Source of the DNA: Thioalkalicoccus limnaeus
Lineage (GTDB): Bacteria > Pseudomonadota > Gammaproteobacteria > Chromatiales > Chromatiaceae
NCBI RefSeq assembly: GCF_041197575.1
Contig: NZ_JBDKXB010000007.1
Coordinates: 1-64,000, forward strand
Reading direction: 5' to 3'
DNA: 64,000 bases
In this document: one piece after another, positions 1 through 8,266 of the stretch
How the letters are laid out: each line of letters starts with the position of its first letter
How positions within the stretch are numbered: position 1 is the first letter of the stretch
Made by a program: the position numbers and the translations under genes
The notes under the pieces: generated by a model
The model's input: the letters and a program-made list of their open reading frames with translations, nothing else
Database searches by the model: none
What the model was told of the DNA's origin: nothing

Positions 1-2
1 TG

Positions 3-368
3 GTCAGCTACCGCGTCGAGGTCGGACGGCAGGATGGTGTCAGTCCGCGGGAGATCGTCGGCGCGATCGCCAACGAGACCGGGCTGGACGGGCGTTATAT
101 CGGCCGCATCACGATCCGTGATGACCATGCCTTCGTCGATTTGCCCGATCGGTTGCCGCCGGCGGTCTTCGAGCATCTGCAACGGATCCATGTCTGCGGC
201 AAGCCGCTGCGGCCGACGCGTGCCGAAGGGGCGGACCGGGTCGGTGGGCGCGACGAGGGTCGGGGGCGCCGAGCGGCCCCGGCCCGGTTCGGCGGTGCCG
301 GCAAGGGCGGGCGCACCGGAAGCCCACCTGGCGAGGGCTTCCGGTCTCGTCCGAAAAGGTCCGATTGA
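3..368 (+). CDS. DEAD-box ATP-dependent RNA helicase, C-terminal part (5' end outside window)
   Basis: Only the last 121 codons are present, open from the window edge. The visible part matches the DbpA-like RNA-binding domain of DeaD/CsdA-type helicases: a stretch reading VEVGRQDGVSPREIVGAI, then NETGLDGRYIGRITI and DDHAFVDLPDRLPP, which is the small RRM-like fold that binds structured RNA. It is followed by an Arg/Gly-rich basic tail of about 45 residues (GRDEGRGRR, KGGRTGSP), common in these helicases and thought to add nonspecific RNA affinity. The helicase core (Walker A, DEAD box) lies upstream of the window, so the DeaD subfamily is inferred from this domain alone. Likely role: ribosome assembly or mRNA unwinding in the cytoplasm. 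Confidence 0.85.
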   Translation, partial: VSYRVEVGRQDGVSPREIVGAIANETGLDGRYIGRITIRDDHAFVDLPDRLPPAVFEHLQRIHVCGKPLRPTRAEGADRVGGRDEGRGRRAAPARFGGAGKGGRTGSPPGEGFRSRPKRSD

Positions 369-596
369 CGGCCCCGGCGCGCGCTGCTCGGTCGGGTAGG
401 GCCGCGTAAGCCCTGATCGATGGTGGCTCCGTCGGCGCCTGGCCCCGGCGCGCCGCGCCGGGAGCCCATGCTGGGCGGCTCGGCGGCGAGATCCTTATCG
501 CTGGCGGTCGCGCTGGGGCCGTGCCGGGATGTTGGCAAACCCCGGGGCGGCCCGGCACTGCCTCGCGGTAACGCGGGCCGTCACCGCATCTTGGAT

Positions 597-2039
597 TCAG
601 ATCAGGAACAGGGTGGCGAGACCCAGGAAGATGAAGAAGCCACCCGAGTCGGTGATGGCGGTGATCATGACCGAGCTGCCGAGCGCTGGGTCGCGGCCCA
701 GCCGTTGGCGGATCAACGGGATCAGGACGCCGGCCGTCGCGGCGACCAGCAGCGTCAGCGTCATGGCCGCGGTCATGACGACGCCGAGCGCCGGGTTCTG
801 ATAGAGCCACCAGGCCATCAGGCCCACGAGTCCCCCCCAGAATAGGCCGTTGATCGTCGCGACGCCGAGTTCTTTCTTGAGCAGGCGGCGCAGCGCCGAC
901 GGTTGCACCTGACCCATCGCGATCGCGCGCACGATCATCGTGATCGTCTGATTGCCGGCGTTGCCGCCGATGCCGGCGATGATCGGCATCAGGGTCGCGA
1001 GTGCGACGAGCTTCTCGATCGAGTCCTCGAACAGTCCGATGACCCGCGAGGCGATGAAGGCGGTGACCAGGTTGATCGCGAGCCAGGCCCAGCGGTTCTT
1101 CACCGAGCGCATCACCGGGGCGAAGATGTCTTCTTCCTTGCGCAACCCGGCCTGGCTCAGGATCTCGGCTTCCGACTCCTCGCGGATGTAATCGACCATG
1201 TCGGCGACCGTCAGGCGCCCGATGACGCGCCGCTCGGCGTCGATGACCGGCACCGACACCAGGTCGTAACGCTCGAACGCATTGGCCGCGCCGCCGGCAT
1301 CGTCCTCGGGGGCGAAACTGATCAGTGACTTGCTCTGCATGACCTGCGCGACCTCGGTCTCGGGGTCGCTGATCAGCAGCGATTCGAGCGTCAGGATGCC
1401 ACGCAGACGATCCTCGCGATCGATCACGAAGATCTTGTCGGTGTGATCCGGCAGCGCGTCGAAGCGGCGCAGGTAACGCAGCACGACCTCCAGGGTCACG
1501 TCCTCGCGCACCGTGACCATGTCGAAGTCCATCAGCGAGCCGACCGTGCCCTCCGGGTAGGACATGGCCGCACGCACCTGCTGCTGTTCCTCGGTATCGA
1601 GCGACTCGAGAACGACCTCCATGACCTCCGGTGGCAGGTCGGGCGCCAGATCGGCCAGTTCGTCGGCGTCGAGGGTCTCGGCGGCCGCTTGCAGTTCGGC
1701 CGGGTCCATGTTGTCGATCAGGGTCTCGCGAACCGCGTCGGAGACCTCCAGCAGGATGTCGCCGTCCTTTTCGGCCTTGACCAGATCCCAGACGAACAGC
1801 CGGTCTTCGAGCGGCAGTGCCTCGAGGATCCACGCGATGTCGGCTGGGTGGAGGCGGTCGAGCTTGCGTCGAAGCCTGGCGATATGCTGCCGATGGACGA
1901 TCGACTCTACCAGGTCGTGACGCGGCATCGTCTGGCGATGGACCAGATCCTCGACGAGTCGCTGGCGCGACAACAGTCGTTGGACATCGCGAAGGTGGCG
2001 GTGAACGGCATCCGGATCGCGTGGTTTCGACTGGCTCAT
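597..2039 (-). CDS. mgtE: Magnesium transporter MgtE
   Basis: A 480-residue protein with the whole MgtE architecture: an N-terminal superhelical domain rich in acidic residues (about 55-150, with LHPADIAWILEALP and LAPDLPPEVMEVVLESL), a tandem CBS pair (about 155-275, with FVIDREDRLRGILTLESLL and VPVIDAERRVIGRLTV) that senses Mg2+, and five membrane helices at the C-terminus. The pore motif PIIAGIGGNAGNQ is present. It moves Mg2+ across the inner membrane and the cytoplasmic domains close the pore when Mg2+ is high. I use the ATG at 2039; a GTG three codons earlier is possible and neither has a strong Shine-Dalgarno. It is divergent from rpsP. Confidence 0.95.
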   Translation of the reverse strand: MSQSKPRDPDAVHRHLRDVQRLLSRQRLVEDLVHRQTMPRHDLVESIVHRQHIARLRRKLDRLHPADIAWILEALPLEDRLFVWDLVKAEKDGDILLEVSDAVRETLIDNMDPAELQAAAETLDADELADLAPDLPPEVMEVVLESLDTEEQQQVRAAMSYPEGTVGSLMDFDMVTVREDVTLEVVLRYLRRFDALPDHTDKIFVIDREDRLRGILTLESLLISDPETEVAQVMQSKSLISFAPEDDAGGAANAFERYDLVSVPVIDAERRVIGRLTVADMVDYIREESEAEILSQAGLRKEEDIFAPVMRSVKNRWAWLAINLVTAFIASRVIGLFEDSIEKLVALATLMPIIAGIGGNAGNQTITMIVRAIAMGQVQPSALRRLLKKELGVATINGLFWGGLVGLMAWWLYQNPALGVVMTAAMTLTLLVAATAGVLIPLIRQRLGRDPALGSSVMITAITDSGGFFIFLGLATLFLI

Positions 2040-2135
2040 GGGTGGCACTGGGGGTTGGTTGAGAGCGGAGACCAGGCGCGCACTCTACGGCCTTGCCGGC
2101 GCGCTGGCGAGTCCGAATCACGGGGCTCGAACATA

Positions 2136-2164
2136 CTTCCATTCTCTCCAAAATGATGTATGAT
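2136..2164 (+). promoter_or_regulatory. Probable sigma70 promoter of the rpsP operon
   Basis: CTTCCA at 2136-2141, a 17-base spacer, and TATGAT at 2159-2164 (five of six consensus bases in the -10). It sits in a locally AT-rich patch of the mgtE-rpsP intergenic region, about 50 bases before the rpsP start. The -35 is weak. Call is by eye. Confidence 0.5.
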
Positions 2165-2216
2165 TTCCCGTTTATCCGCTCGCGGTTTTACCCTATCCGT
2201 CTCTGCAGGGCAGTCT

Positions 2217-2489
2217 ATGGTCACGATTCGTTTGTCTCGCGGGGGGGCCAAGAAGCACCCCTTTTACCAGATCGTCGTCGCCGACATCCGCGCCAAGCGC
2301 GATGGCCGCTATATCGAGCGCATCGGCTTCTACAATCCTTGCGCAGTAGGCGGCGAGACCGAGTTGCGCCTCGATCGTGAGCGGGTCGAGCACTGGATCA
2401 AGCAGGGTGCCCAGCCGACCGAACGCGTCGCCCAGTTGCTGAAGCAGGCCAAGCGCGAGGGTCTGATTTCGGTCCCGTCGGCGGCTTGA
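2217..2489 (+). CDS. rpsP: 30S ribosomal protein S16
   Basis: A 90-residue protein starting MVTIRLSRGGAKKHPFY, the hallmark N-terminus of bS16, followed by IVVADIRAKRDGRYIERIGFYNP. It binds 16S rRNA in the body of the 30S subunit and helps its assembly. An in-frame upstream ATG at 2160 would add 19 residues with no family counterpart, and it overlaps the probable promoter, so the start at 2217 is preferred (GCAGGGCAG upstream). It is the first gene of the conserved rpsP-rimM-trmD-rplS operon. Confidence 0.97.
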   Translation: MVTIRLSRGGAKKHPFYQIVVADIRAKRDGRYIERIGFYNPCAVGGETELRLDRERVEHWIKQGAQPTERVAQLLKQAKREGLISVPSAA

Positions 2490-2517
2490 TCGGGACCGGC
2501 GCCCGCTTCGCTGCCTG

Positions 2518-3045
2518 GTGGTCGCTGTGGCTGTGCCGCCGGGTCGGGCCGGTGAGCGTCTGATCGTCGTTGGCCGTGTCGCGGGGCTGTTTGGCGTACA
2601 GGGCTGGATCAAGGTCTTCTCCGAGACCGATCCGCGCGAGAATATTCTAAGGTACGACCCCTGGGTGGTGGGAAGTGCCGAGGAGTCGTTCCGGGTGATC
2701 GAGGGGCGGCGCCACGGGAAGGGATTGATCGCTCGGCTGGCTGGTTGCGAGGATCGAGATCAGGCCGCGGCCTTGGTCGGGCGAGAGATCGCGGTTCGGC
2801 GCGACCAGTTGCCTCCGCCGCAGCCCGATGAGTTCTACTGGGTCGATCTCGAAGGCTTGGCCGTGGTCCATGTCAGTGGCCAGTCGCTCGGTCGCGTCGA
2901 ACGGCTCTTCCCGACCGGCGCCAACGATGTGATCGTCGTGCATGGCGAGCGCGAGCGGTTGGTGCCCTTCGTCTGGGGCGATGTCGTCAAGGATGTCGAT
3001 TTCGACGCGGGCGAGATCCTCGTCGACTGGGACCCCGACTTCTGA
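2518..3045 (+). CDS. rimM: Ribosome maturation factor RimM
   Basis: 175 residues. The N-terminal barrel contains VVGRVAGLFGVQGWIKVFSE, the typical RimM opening, and the C-terminal PRC-barrel shows FYWVDLEGLAVVH, then GANDVIVVHGERERLVPFV and VVKDVDFDAGEILVDWD. RimM binds S19 and the 30S head during late maturation of 16S rRNA. It lies 28 bases after rpsP and 2 bases before trmD. The start codon is GTG at 2518; the N-terminal eight residues are not conserved in the family, so the true start could lie slightly downstream. Confidence 0.95.
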   Translation: MVAVAVPPGRAGERLIVVGRVAGLFGVQGWIKVFSETDPRENILRYDPWVVGSAEESFRVIEGRRHGKGLIARLAGCEDRDQAAALVGREIAVRRDQLPPPQPDEFYWVDLEGLAVVHVSGQSLGRVERLFPTGANDVIVVHGERERLVPFVWGDVVKDVDFDAGEILVDWDPDF

Positions 3046-3047
3046 CG

Positions 3048-3812
3048 ATGCGCTTCGATGTCGTGACCCTGTTCCCCGATCTGTTCCGGGTCTGGGCCGA
3101 ACAGGGTGTGACCGGTCGCGCCCTGACCCGTGGTCAGGCCATGCTGGGTCTTTGGAATCCGCGCGATTACGCCGAGGATGTCCATCGCACCGTCGATGAC
3201 CGACCCTATGGCGGCGGCCCCGGGATGGTCATGAAGGTGGCCCCGTGGCGGGCCGCTGTGCAGGCCGCGCGATCTGGGAGCGGTGATCATCGCGTCGTGT
3301 ACCTGACGCCCCAGGGGAGGCCGCTCGACCAAGCGGCGATCGGCGAGATCGCGAAGGCCCCTGGATGGGTCCTGATCGCCGGCCGTTACGAGGGAGCCGA
3401 TGAACGCCTGATCGAAAGCTGTGTCGATGAGGAGTGGTCGATCGGGGATTACGTGTTGAGCGGCGGCGAACTGGCCGCGATGGTCGTGATGGACGCGGTG
3501 ATTCGTTTGTTGCCGGGCGTCTTGGGCCATCGCGATTCGGCCCGCGAGGATTCGTATATGGACGGGCTATTGGATTGCCCCCATTACACGCGCCCCGAGG
3601 TCGTCGAAGGCCGAAGCGTCCCGGCCGTGCTCGTGAGCGGGGATCATGAGGCGATTCGCCGTTGGCGCTTGCAGCAGTCCCTCGGGCGCACCTGGCTGCG
3701 CCGTCCGGATCTGCTCGAACGCCGCGGTCTCAGCGACGCCGAGCGCGCGCTGCTAGAAGAATTCATCCAGGTGTATCGACGTCGAGCGCCGGATCAGAAC
3801 AGGAGCGGATAG
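3048..3812 (+). CDS. trmD: tRNA (guanine-N1)-methyltransferase
   Basis: 254 residues, full length for TrmD. It begins MRFDVVTLFPDLF and contains DDRPYGGGPGMVMK, the SAM-binding trefoil-knot loops around LIAGRYEGADERLIES, WSIGDYVLSGGELAAMV, and HYTRPEVVEGRSVPAVL. The enzyme methylates G37 of tRNAs reading CNN codons, preventing +1 frameshifting. It follows rimM by 2 bases and precedes rplS by 4 bases, so all are almost certainly co-transcribed. Confidence 0.97.
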   Translation: MRFDVVTLFPDLFRVWAEQGVTGRALTRGQAMLGLWNPRDYAEDVHRTVDDRPYGGGPGMVMKVAPWRAAVQAARSGSGDHRVVYLTPQGRPLDQAAIGEIAKAPGWVLIAGRYEGADERLIESCVDEEWSIGDYVLSGGELAAMVVMDAVIRLLPGVLGHRDSAREDSYMDGLLDCPHYTRPEVVEGRSVPAVLVSGDHEAIRRWRLQQSLGRTWLRRPDLLERRGLSDAERALLEEFIQVYRRRAPDQNRSG

Positions 3813-3816
3813 AGAC

Positions 3817-4161
3817 ATGAGCAACATCATCGAAGAACTCGAGAAGGAACAGATGGGCCGCGAGATCCCGGATTTCGTGCCCGGCGACACCGTTGTCGTC
3901 AGCGTCCGGGTCAAGGAGGGTGCCCGGGAACGGCTCCAGGCCTTCGAGGGCGTCGTCATCGCGAAACGCAACCGGGGGGTCAATTCGGCCTTCACGGTGC
4001 GCAAGATCTCCCACGGCGAGGGGGTCGAGCGCGTCTTCCAGACCTATAGTCCGACGATCGCCGACATCGAGGTCAAGCGCAAGGGCGACGTGCGCCGCGC
4101 CAAGCTCTACTATTTGCGCGATCGAAGCGGCAAGGCCGCCCGAATCAAAGAGAAGATCTAG
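3817..4161 (+). CDS. rplS: 50S ribosomal protein L19
   Basis: 114 residues, the usual bL19 length. It shows IIEELEKEQMGREIPDFVPGDTV at the start (given here as key residues), then FEGVVIAKRNRGVNSAFTVR and the basic end VRRAKLYYLRDRSGKAARIK. L19 sits at the 30S-50S interface. Last ribosomal gene of the rpsP operon. sbcB starts 55 bases further on in another frame. Confidence 0.97.
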   Translation: MSNIIEELEKEQMGREIPDFVPGDTVVVSVRVKEGARERLQAFEGVVIAKRNRGVNSAFTVRKISHGEGVERVFQTYSPTIADIEVKRKGDVRRAKLYYLRDRSGKAARIKEKI

Positions 4162-4216
4162 CCACCGCGGGCGGCCGGCTGGATCGGCGCCCGCGCGAAC
4201 GGTTGCCGAGATCGGC

Positions 4217-5659
4217 GTGGCGCCGAGCTTCTACTGGCATGATTACGAGACCTGGGGCAGCGATCCGCGCTGGGATCGGCCGGCCCAGTTTGCGGGTCAG
4301 CGCACCGATCTCGAACTGAACCCGGTCGGCGCGCCGTTGGTGGTCTATTGTCGGCCGGGCGACGACCGGTTGCCGGACCCGACGGCCTGCCTGATCACCG
4401 GGATCACGCCCTGGCGAGCGGCCCGCGACGGGATCATCGAGGCGCGGTTCGCCGACGCCATCCATCAGGAGTTGGCCCGCCCGGGCACCTGCGGAGTCGG
4501 CTACAACAGCCTGCGCTTCGATGACGAGGTGACCCGGCATCTCTTCTATCGCAACCTGATCGATCCCTACGGCCGCGAGTGGCGCCACCAGAACTCCCGT
4601 TGGGACCTGATCGATGCCCTGCGTCTGGCCCACGCGCTGCGCCCCGACGGCGTTGCCTGGCCCACGGATGACGAGGGTGTCTGCTCGTTCCGCCTCGAGG
4701 CGCTGACCGCGGCCAACGGCATCGAGCATGGCGACGCGCACGAGGCCCTGGCCGACGTGCGCGCGACCATCGCGCTGGCGGCACGCCTCAAGCGCTGCCA
4801 ACCGCGTCTGTTCGACTACGCCCTGTCGCTGCGCGACAAGCGGCGAGTGCAGCGGATGCTGGCCATGGGTCGGCCGCTGCTGCACGTCTCGGCCCGGTAC
4901 CCGGCCGCGCTGGGGTGCCTGGCCCCGGTCCTGCCGATCGCCCCGCATCCGACCAACGGCAATGGCACGCTCGTCTACGATCTGCGCTGGGATCCGGCGG
5001 AGTTTCTCGATCTGAGCCTCGACGAGATCAGTGCGCGACTCTTCACGCCGGCAATCGAGCGGCCGGAGGGCGCGGTGCGCGTGCCGGTCAAGACCGTGCA
5101 TAGCAATCGATGCCCGATGCTCGCCCCGATGACGACGCTGACCCCCGAGGCCGCGGTGCGCTGGGCGATCGATCTGGAGCAGGTGGCCAGCCACGCACGG
5201 GCCTTGCAAGGCTCCAGTGCGGCCGGGTTTCGCCAGCGCGTCGCCGAGGCCTTCGGCACGAAGGCGGCGGTCACCGAGAGGGACCCGGAGCGGATGCTCT
5301 ACAGCGGCGGCTTCTTCTCCGATGCCGATCGCCGCGAACTCGACCGGCTCCGCGGACTCCCGCCGCTGGAACTGGCGCGCGAATCGCCCAGGTTCGAGGA
5401 TCCCCGCCTGCCGGAGATGCTGCTGCGCTATCGGGCCCGCAATTGGCCCGAGACCTTGACCGATGACGAGCGTGCCGACTGGGATGCCTATCGTTTCGCG
5501 TGCCTGACCGATCCGCCGCCGGGTGGTCTCGCGTTCGACCAGTATCGGCAACGCCTGCTCGAGCTGCGCGAGCTCCATGCCGAGGACCCGTCCCGGTGCG
5601 CCTTGCTCGATGAGTTGGACCAATGGGCTGAACACATCATGGATGCCGGGGACCAGTGA
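4217..5659 (+). CDS. sbcB: Exodeoxyribonuclease I
   Basis: 480 residues, close to E. coli ExoI (475). It is a 3'-to-5' single-strand DNA exonuclease of the DEDDh family used in recombination and mismatch repair. The first acidic motif is seen in FYWHDYETWGSDP; later family landmarks are YNSLRFDDEV, FRLEALTAANGIEH, AHEALADVRATIALA and the SH3-like/C-terminal part with VHSNRCPMLAP and FFSDADRRELDRL. I chose the GTG at 4217 because homology begins right after it; there is no ATG near. No obvious terminator separates it from rplS. Confidence 0.93.
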   Translation: MAPSFYWHDYETWGSDPRWDRPAQFAGQRTDLELNPVGAPLVVYCRPGDDRLPDPTACLITGITPWRAARDGIIEARFADAIHQELARPGTCGVGYNSLRFDDEVTRHLFYRNLIDPYGREWRHQNSRWDLIDALRLAHALRPDGVAWPTDDEGVCSFRLEALTAANGIEHGDAHEALADVRATIALAARLKRCQPRLFDYALSLRDKRRVQRMLAMGRPLLHVSARYPAALGCLAPVLPIAPHPTNGNGTLVYDLRWDPAEFLDLSLDEISARLFTPAIERPEGAVRVPVKTVHSNRCPMLAPMTTLTPEAAVRWAIDLEQVASHARALQGSSAAGFRQRVAEAFGTKAAVTERDPERMLYSGGFFSDADRRELDRLRGLPPLELARESPRFEDPRLPEMLLRYRARNWPETLTDDERADWDAYRFACLTDPPPGGLAFDQYRQRLLELRELHAEDPSRCALLDELDQWAEHIMDAGDQ

Positions 5660-5851
5660 GAGGCCTGGAGCCATGGTTGGCTGGGCGATCTCGTTGGATG
5701 CCGAGCGACAGGTGCTGCCCGCGCTGCGCTTCGGTCGGACGCCGCCGTGGCCCAGCGGGTAGGGGCCTGATCCCGCTGGACACCGTGCAGCCGTGAAGGG
5801 GCTGAGAGCCGTTCGTCGCGCTCTGCCGTCCCCGGCAAACCGAAACCATGG

Positions 5852-5874
5852 ACCGGGACCGAGATGGTCCCGGT
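5852..5874. terminator. Hairpin between convergent sbcB and TPR gene
   Basis: ACCGGGACC, five-base loop, GGTCCCGGT: a perfect 9-bp stem at 5852-5860/5866-5874 between two genes that end toward each other. There is no U-run, so a bidirectional terminator is an inference. The rest of 5660-5915 shows no credible gene. Confidence 0.45.
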
Positions 5875-5915
5875 GCGGTGGCGCGGCAGCGCTCGGAAGC
5901 CGCCTCTTCGAAGGA

Positions 5916-6449
5916 TCATCTTTGCGAGGGGTTCGAGTCTCCGCCGTGGCGGTCGCCACTCCAGATGGTCACGGCGCGCTTCGTCAGTGGGGGTACCTCT
6001 TCGGCGCGATCCCAGTACAAGTAGAGCGCGGCGAGGTTCGTCAGGCTCCTCGCGACCAACGGATGATCGGGACCCAGGGTCCGTTCGCGGATCGCCAAGG
6101 ATTGGCGAAACAGGGATTCGGCCTGGTCGTAGTGCGCCTCTTTGACCTGAACCCAGGCGAGGTTGTCCAAGGTGTTTGCTACCCTCGGATCCTCTGAACC
6201 CGTTACCTGCTCCTGGAAGGCCAGCGCGCGTTGATACTGGCGCTCGGCTTGCAAGAGCTCGCCTTGTATCAGGTACTCCATCGCGAGGTCGTTCACACGG
6301 GCCACGAGTCCCTGCGGATCCTGGTTGGCCGTTTGTTCGGCCCGGTGGACGGCCTGCTCGGCGAGAGCCAGCGCTTGGGGCGCACCGGCGTGCGCGGTCA
6401 ATGGTGACACCAAAGCGCAAAGGAACAGAAGGATGATGGGTCTCGGCAT
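5916..6449 (-). CDS. Secreted tetratricopeptide-repeat protein (short)
   Basis: 177 residues from the ATG at 6449, which has an AAGGAG Shine-Dalgarno 8 bases upstream. It starts with a signal peptide (PIILLFLCALVSPLTAHA, cleavage probably after AHA). Then come kinesin-light-chain-like TPR units: MEYLIQGELLQAERQYQRAL, VANTLDNLAWVQVKEAHYDQ and VARSLTNLAALYLYWDRAEE. The last repeat breaks off and the protein ends in an unrelated tail, so it may be a C-terminally truncated copy of a longer TPR protein. It is the last gene of the minus-strand cytochrome cluster, 108 bases after the diheme cytochrome gene. Its task there is unknown. Confidence 0.75.
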   Translation of the reverse strand: MPRPIILLFLCALVSPLTAHAGAPQALALAEQAVHRAEQTANQDPQGLVARVNDLAMEYLIQGELLQAERQYQRALAFQEQVTGSEDPRVANTLDNLAWVQVKEAHYDQAESLFRQSLAIRERTLGPDHPLVARSLTNLAALYLYWDRAEEVPPLTKRAVTIWSGDRHGGDSNPSQR

Positions 6450-6557
6450 GCTGGTGGCTCCTTGTGAAAGAGATTTGAAAAATGGGACTTGGGTGCGAGG
6501 GTGTCCGACCCGTCCAGTGGACAGGTCCGGGGCCGTCAAGGATGACTGGGTGTTCAT

Positions 6558-7142
6558 TCAATCCTCCCACCGGCCATGGCCGGGGATCACGACATCGTGC
6601 TCGTTGTAGACGCCGTCGTTGGCCCGCCCATGGCAGCTGTCGCATTGGCTGAAGCTGCCGACCTCGGGGTTGCCGGTCACCAGGCGCAGTGGAATCTCAT
6701 CGTGCTTCCTGACGAAATAACGGTTCTCGGTGATGCGCGGCCCGCCGCCGGCAGGATCGGGCATCTCGCCCAAGGCGGCCTTCGCGAAACTCCGAGAGCG
6801 TTTCTTGTCGGAGAAATCCGCCGCATTGGCCGACAGGTACCGGCCGATCGCCTCGCGGCTCTCGTCGGGAAGGGAGGCGTCATCGCCGAAGTGGTCGGCC
6901 AGGGCCGCGGGGGTCATGATGACATTCCACGACCGCGCCGGCAGCAGACCCGGCTGGTAGGCCATATGGCATGAGCCGCATTCCTCCGCGTAGAAGCTGT
7001 TGGTCACCGGGTCCACGTCGGCACGCGGCGTGGTGCTTCGGCGGTGTTCACGATGGTCGTCATCACTGATGGCGAGTCCGGTCGCAACGGCCGTCAGCAG
7101 GCCGACGGTCGTCAGCGTCAGGGTCAGCATGGTCTTGTTCAT
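6558..7142 (-). CDS. Diheme cytochrome c (DHC family)
   Basis: 194 residues with an N-terminal signal segment (about 5-25) and two covalent heme sites, CGSCH at 55-59 and CDSCH at 167-171. The spacing and the sequence around the second heme (HGRANDGVYNEHDVVIPGHG) match the DHC family first described in Rhodobacter sphaeroides, where it passes electrons to the oxygen-binding cytochrome SHP. Acts in the periplasm. It directly follows the SHP-like gene (16-base gap) and the cytochrome b561 gene, the classic three-gene set. Gene order and heme sites make the call firm; the physiological substrate of such systems is not settled. Confidence 0.9.
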   Translation of the reverse strand: MNKTMLTLTLTTVGLLTAVATGLAISDDDHREHRRSTTPRADVDPVTNSFYAEECGSCHMAYQPGLLPARSWNVIMTPAALADHFGDDASLPDESREAIGRYLSANAADFSDKKRSRSFAKAALGEMPDPAGGGPRITENRYFVRKHDEIPLRLVTGNPEVGSFSQCDSCHGRANDGVYNEHDVVIPGHGRWED

Positions 7143-7158
7143 TGCTCGTGGTTCCGAT

Positions 7159-7521
7159 TCATTGGGTACGGATGTAACTGATGAAGTCGTCTTTTTCGTC
7201 GGCCGTGCATTCGCGGCCGAGCGTCCATCGGCAGTTGCGCAGCAGCCATTTCTCGATCTTGGCCGGATCGGTGAGCCGCGCTGGTTCGACCGAAGGGGCC
7301 AAGGGCTTGATGACCTTACCGGTATTGACCTGTGAACCCGGCCGGGTCAGCTCGCGGCCGTGGCAGCTGACGCAACTGCGTGCCGGTGACCCATCGGCTT
7401 GGGGATACTCTTTGACCCAAGCGGCAGCGCCGGCCGCCGGATCTCCGGCCATCAACCAGGCCGACCAGGTCAGCAGGCCGGTCGTGACCAGCGCACTCGC
7501 GAGACGAGACCGGTTGGTCAT
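7159..7521 (-). CDS. SHP-like monoheme cytochrome c (DUF1924)
   Basis: 120 residues: signal peptide to about residue 25 (WSAWLMA then GDPAAG), one heme site CVSCH at 50-54, and two further cysteines at 97 and 105 in the segment RNCRWTLGREC. In sphaeroides heme protein the distal ligand is an asparagine and a disulfide lies nearby, and Asn96-Cys97 here fits that arrangement (from family knowledge, not proven by the sequence). SHP can bind O2 and NO. Its start ATG at 7521 overlaps the stop of the cytochrome b561 gene (ATGA), so the two are translationally coupled. Confidence 0.87.
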   Translation of the reverse strand: MTNRSRLASALVTTGLLTWSAWLMAGDPAAGAAAWVKEYPQADGSPARSCVSCHGRELTRPGSQVNTGKVIKPLAPSVEPARLTDPAKIEKWLLRNCRWTLGRECTADEKDDFISYIRTQ

Positions 7522-8132
7522 TCGGGGTCCCTCCGCTTGTCGCCGGTGATCATCGCGCGGACCAGGTTCTCGCGATGGAGTAGGCTGGACGCGATGACCC
7601 CCGCCAGGTGCAGAAGGATCAGACCCAATGTGAGATTGGCGAGGACCTCGTGGACCTCCTCCAGGTTGTGGCCCCATGCGGCTGGCCAATCGCGGGTCAG
7701 TGGCGCCAGGGGCCCGGCCAGCTCCTGGGCTCCGTACAGGGCCAGGCCGGTGATTCCAGTCGCCGCGACCGCGGTCAGCAGGAGCACGATCATCGCGCCG
7801 CCGGCGGGGTTGTGACCGAGGTAGCGCGGCGCGCGCCCTTGAAAGGTGTCGGCAAAATACCGTCCGATCTGGCGTGGTCCGCGTACGAAGTCGCTGAAGC
7901 GAGCGTGCCGGGGGCCGGCGAAGCCCCACACGAGGCGTACGGCGATCAACGCGAGGACCAGGTAACCAGCCCAGACATGGAGGCTGAGCCAGTCGTCCTC
8001 GACGAGATAGGCGGTCGCGAAGCCGGCGACCAGTGACCAATGGAACAGCCGGACCAGCGGATCCCAGACGTGGATCCGGTCGGCCGCGGCGGGTTTTTCC
8101 GTCGCTTGCGCGACGGCGGTTCGTGCGAACAT
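7518..8132 (-). CDS. Cytochrome b561 family membrane protein
   Basis: 204 residues with four membrane helices (about 30-50, 52-70, 110-132, 165-187). Histidines suited to bind b-hemes occur in RLFHWSLVAGFATAYL, LSLHVWAGYLVLALIAVRLVWG, LEEVHEVLANLTLGLILLHLAG. Presumed quinol-oxidising partner that feeds the periplasmic diheme cytochrome and SHP encoded next in the same operon. First gene of the minus-strand cluster; the 134-base gap to the divergent PepSY gene contains the regulatory repeat listed separately. An AGGAGC Shine-Dalgarno precedes the start. Confidence 0.9.
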   Translation of the reverse strand: MFARTAVAQATEKPAAADRIHVWDPLVRLFHWSLVAGFATAYLVEDDWLSLHVWAGYLVLALIAVRLVWGFAGPRHARFSDFVRGPRQIGRYFADTFQGRAPRYLGHNPAGGAMIVLLLTAVAATGITGLALYGAQELAGPLAPLTRDWPAAWGHNLEEVHEVLANLTLGLILLHLAGVIASSLLHRENLVRAMITGDKRRDPE

Positions 8133-8234
8133 ATCGATAGCTCCTGTGGTGCGATCAGGTCAGGGTTGACGGCGCAGCGAGGCGACGTGGGACCCAGGTT
8201 AACGACGTGGTGCTGACCGGACCCTGAGCGGGCT

Positions 8235-8255
8235 CGTCAGCGAATCGTCAGCGAA
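8235..8255 (+). promoter_or_regulatory. 11-bp-period direct repeat, probable response-regulator site
   Basis: CGTCAGCGAA occurs at 8235-8244 and again exactly at 8246-8255. Two 10-base half-sites with an 11-base period are the usual layout for OmpR/PhoB-type dimers. It lies between the divergent cytochrome and PepSY/two-component genes, just before the PepSY start, so autoregulation by the regulator at 8635 is the natural inference. A possible -10 (TCTAAT, 8263-8268) follows at once. Confidence 0.5.
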
Positions 8256-8266
8256 GCACCTGTCTA

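Noticed and set aside
109..2151. A 680-codon open frame over mgtE
   Set aside because: Arg/Pro/Gly-rich composition typical of an out-of-frame reading; mgtE in the neighbouring frame is certain.
5926..5950. tRNA T-arm-like GGGTTCGAGTCTC
   Set aside because: No acceptor, D or anticodon arms can be folded around it; it lies in the TPR gene end.
4145..5959. Long minus-strand frame over sbcB
   Set aside because: Antisense shadow without recognisable motifs.
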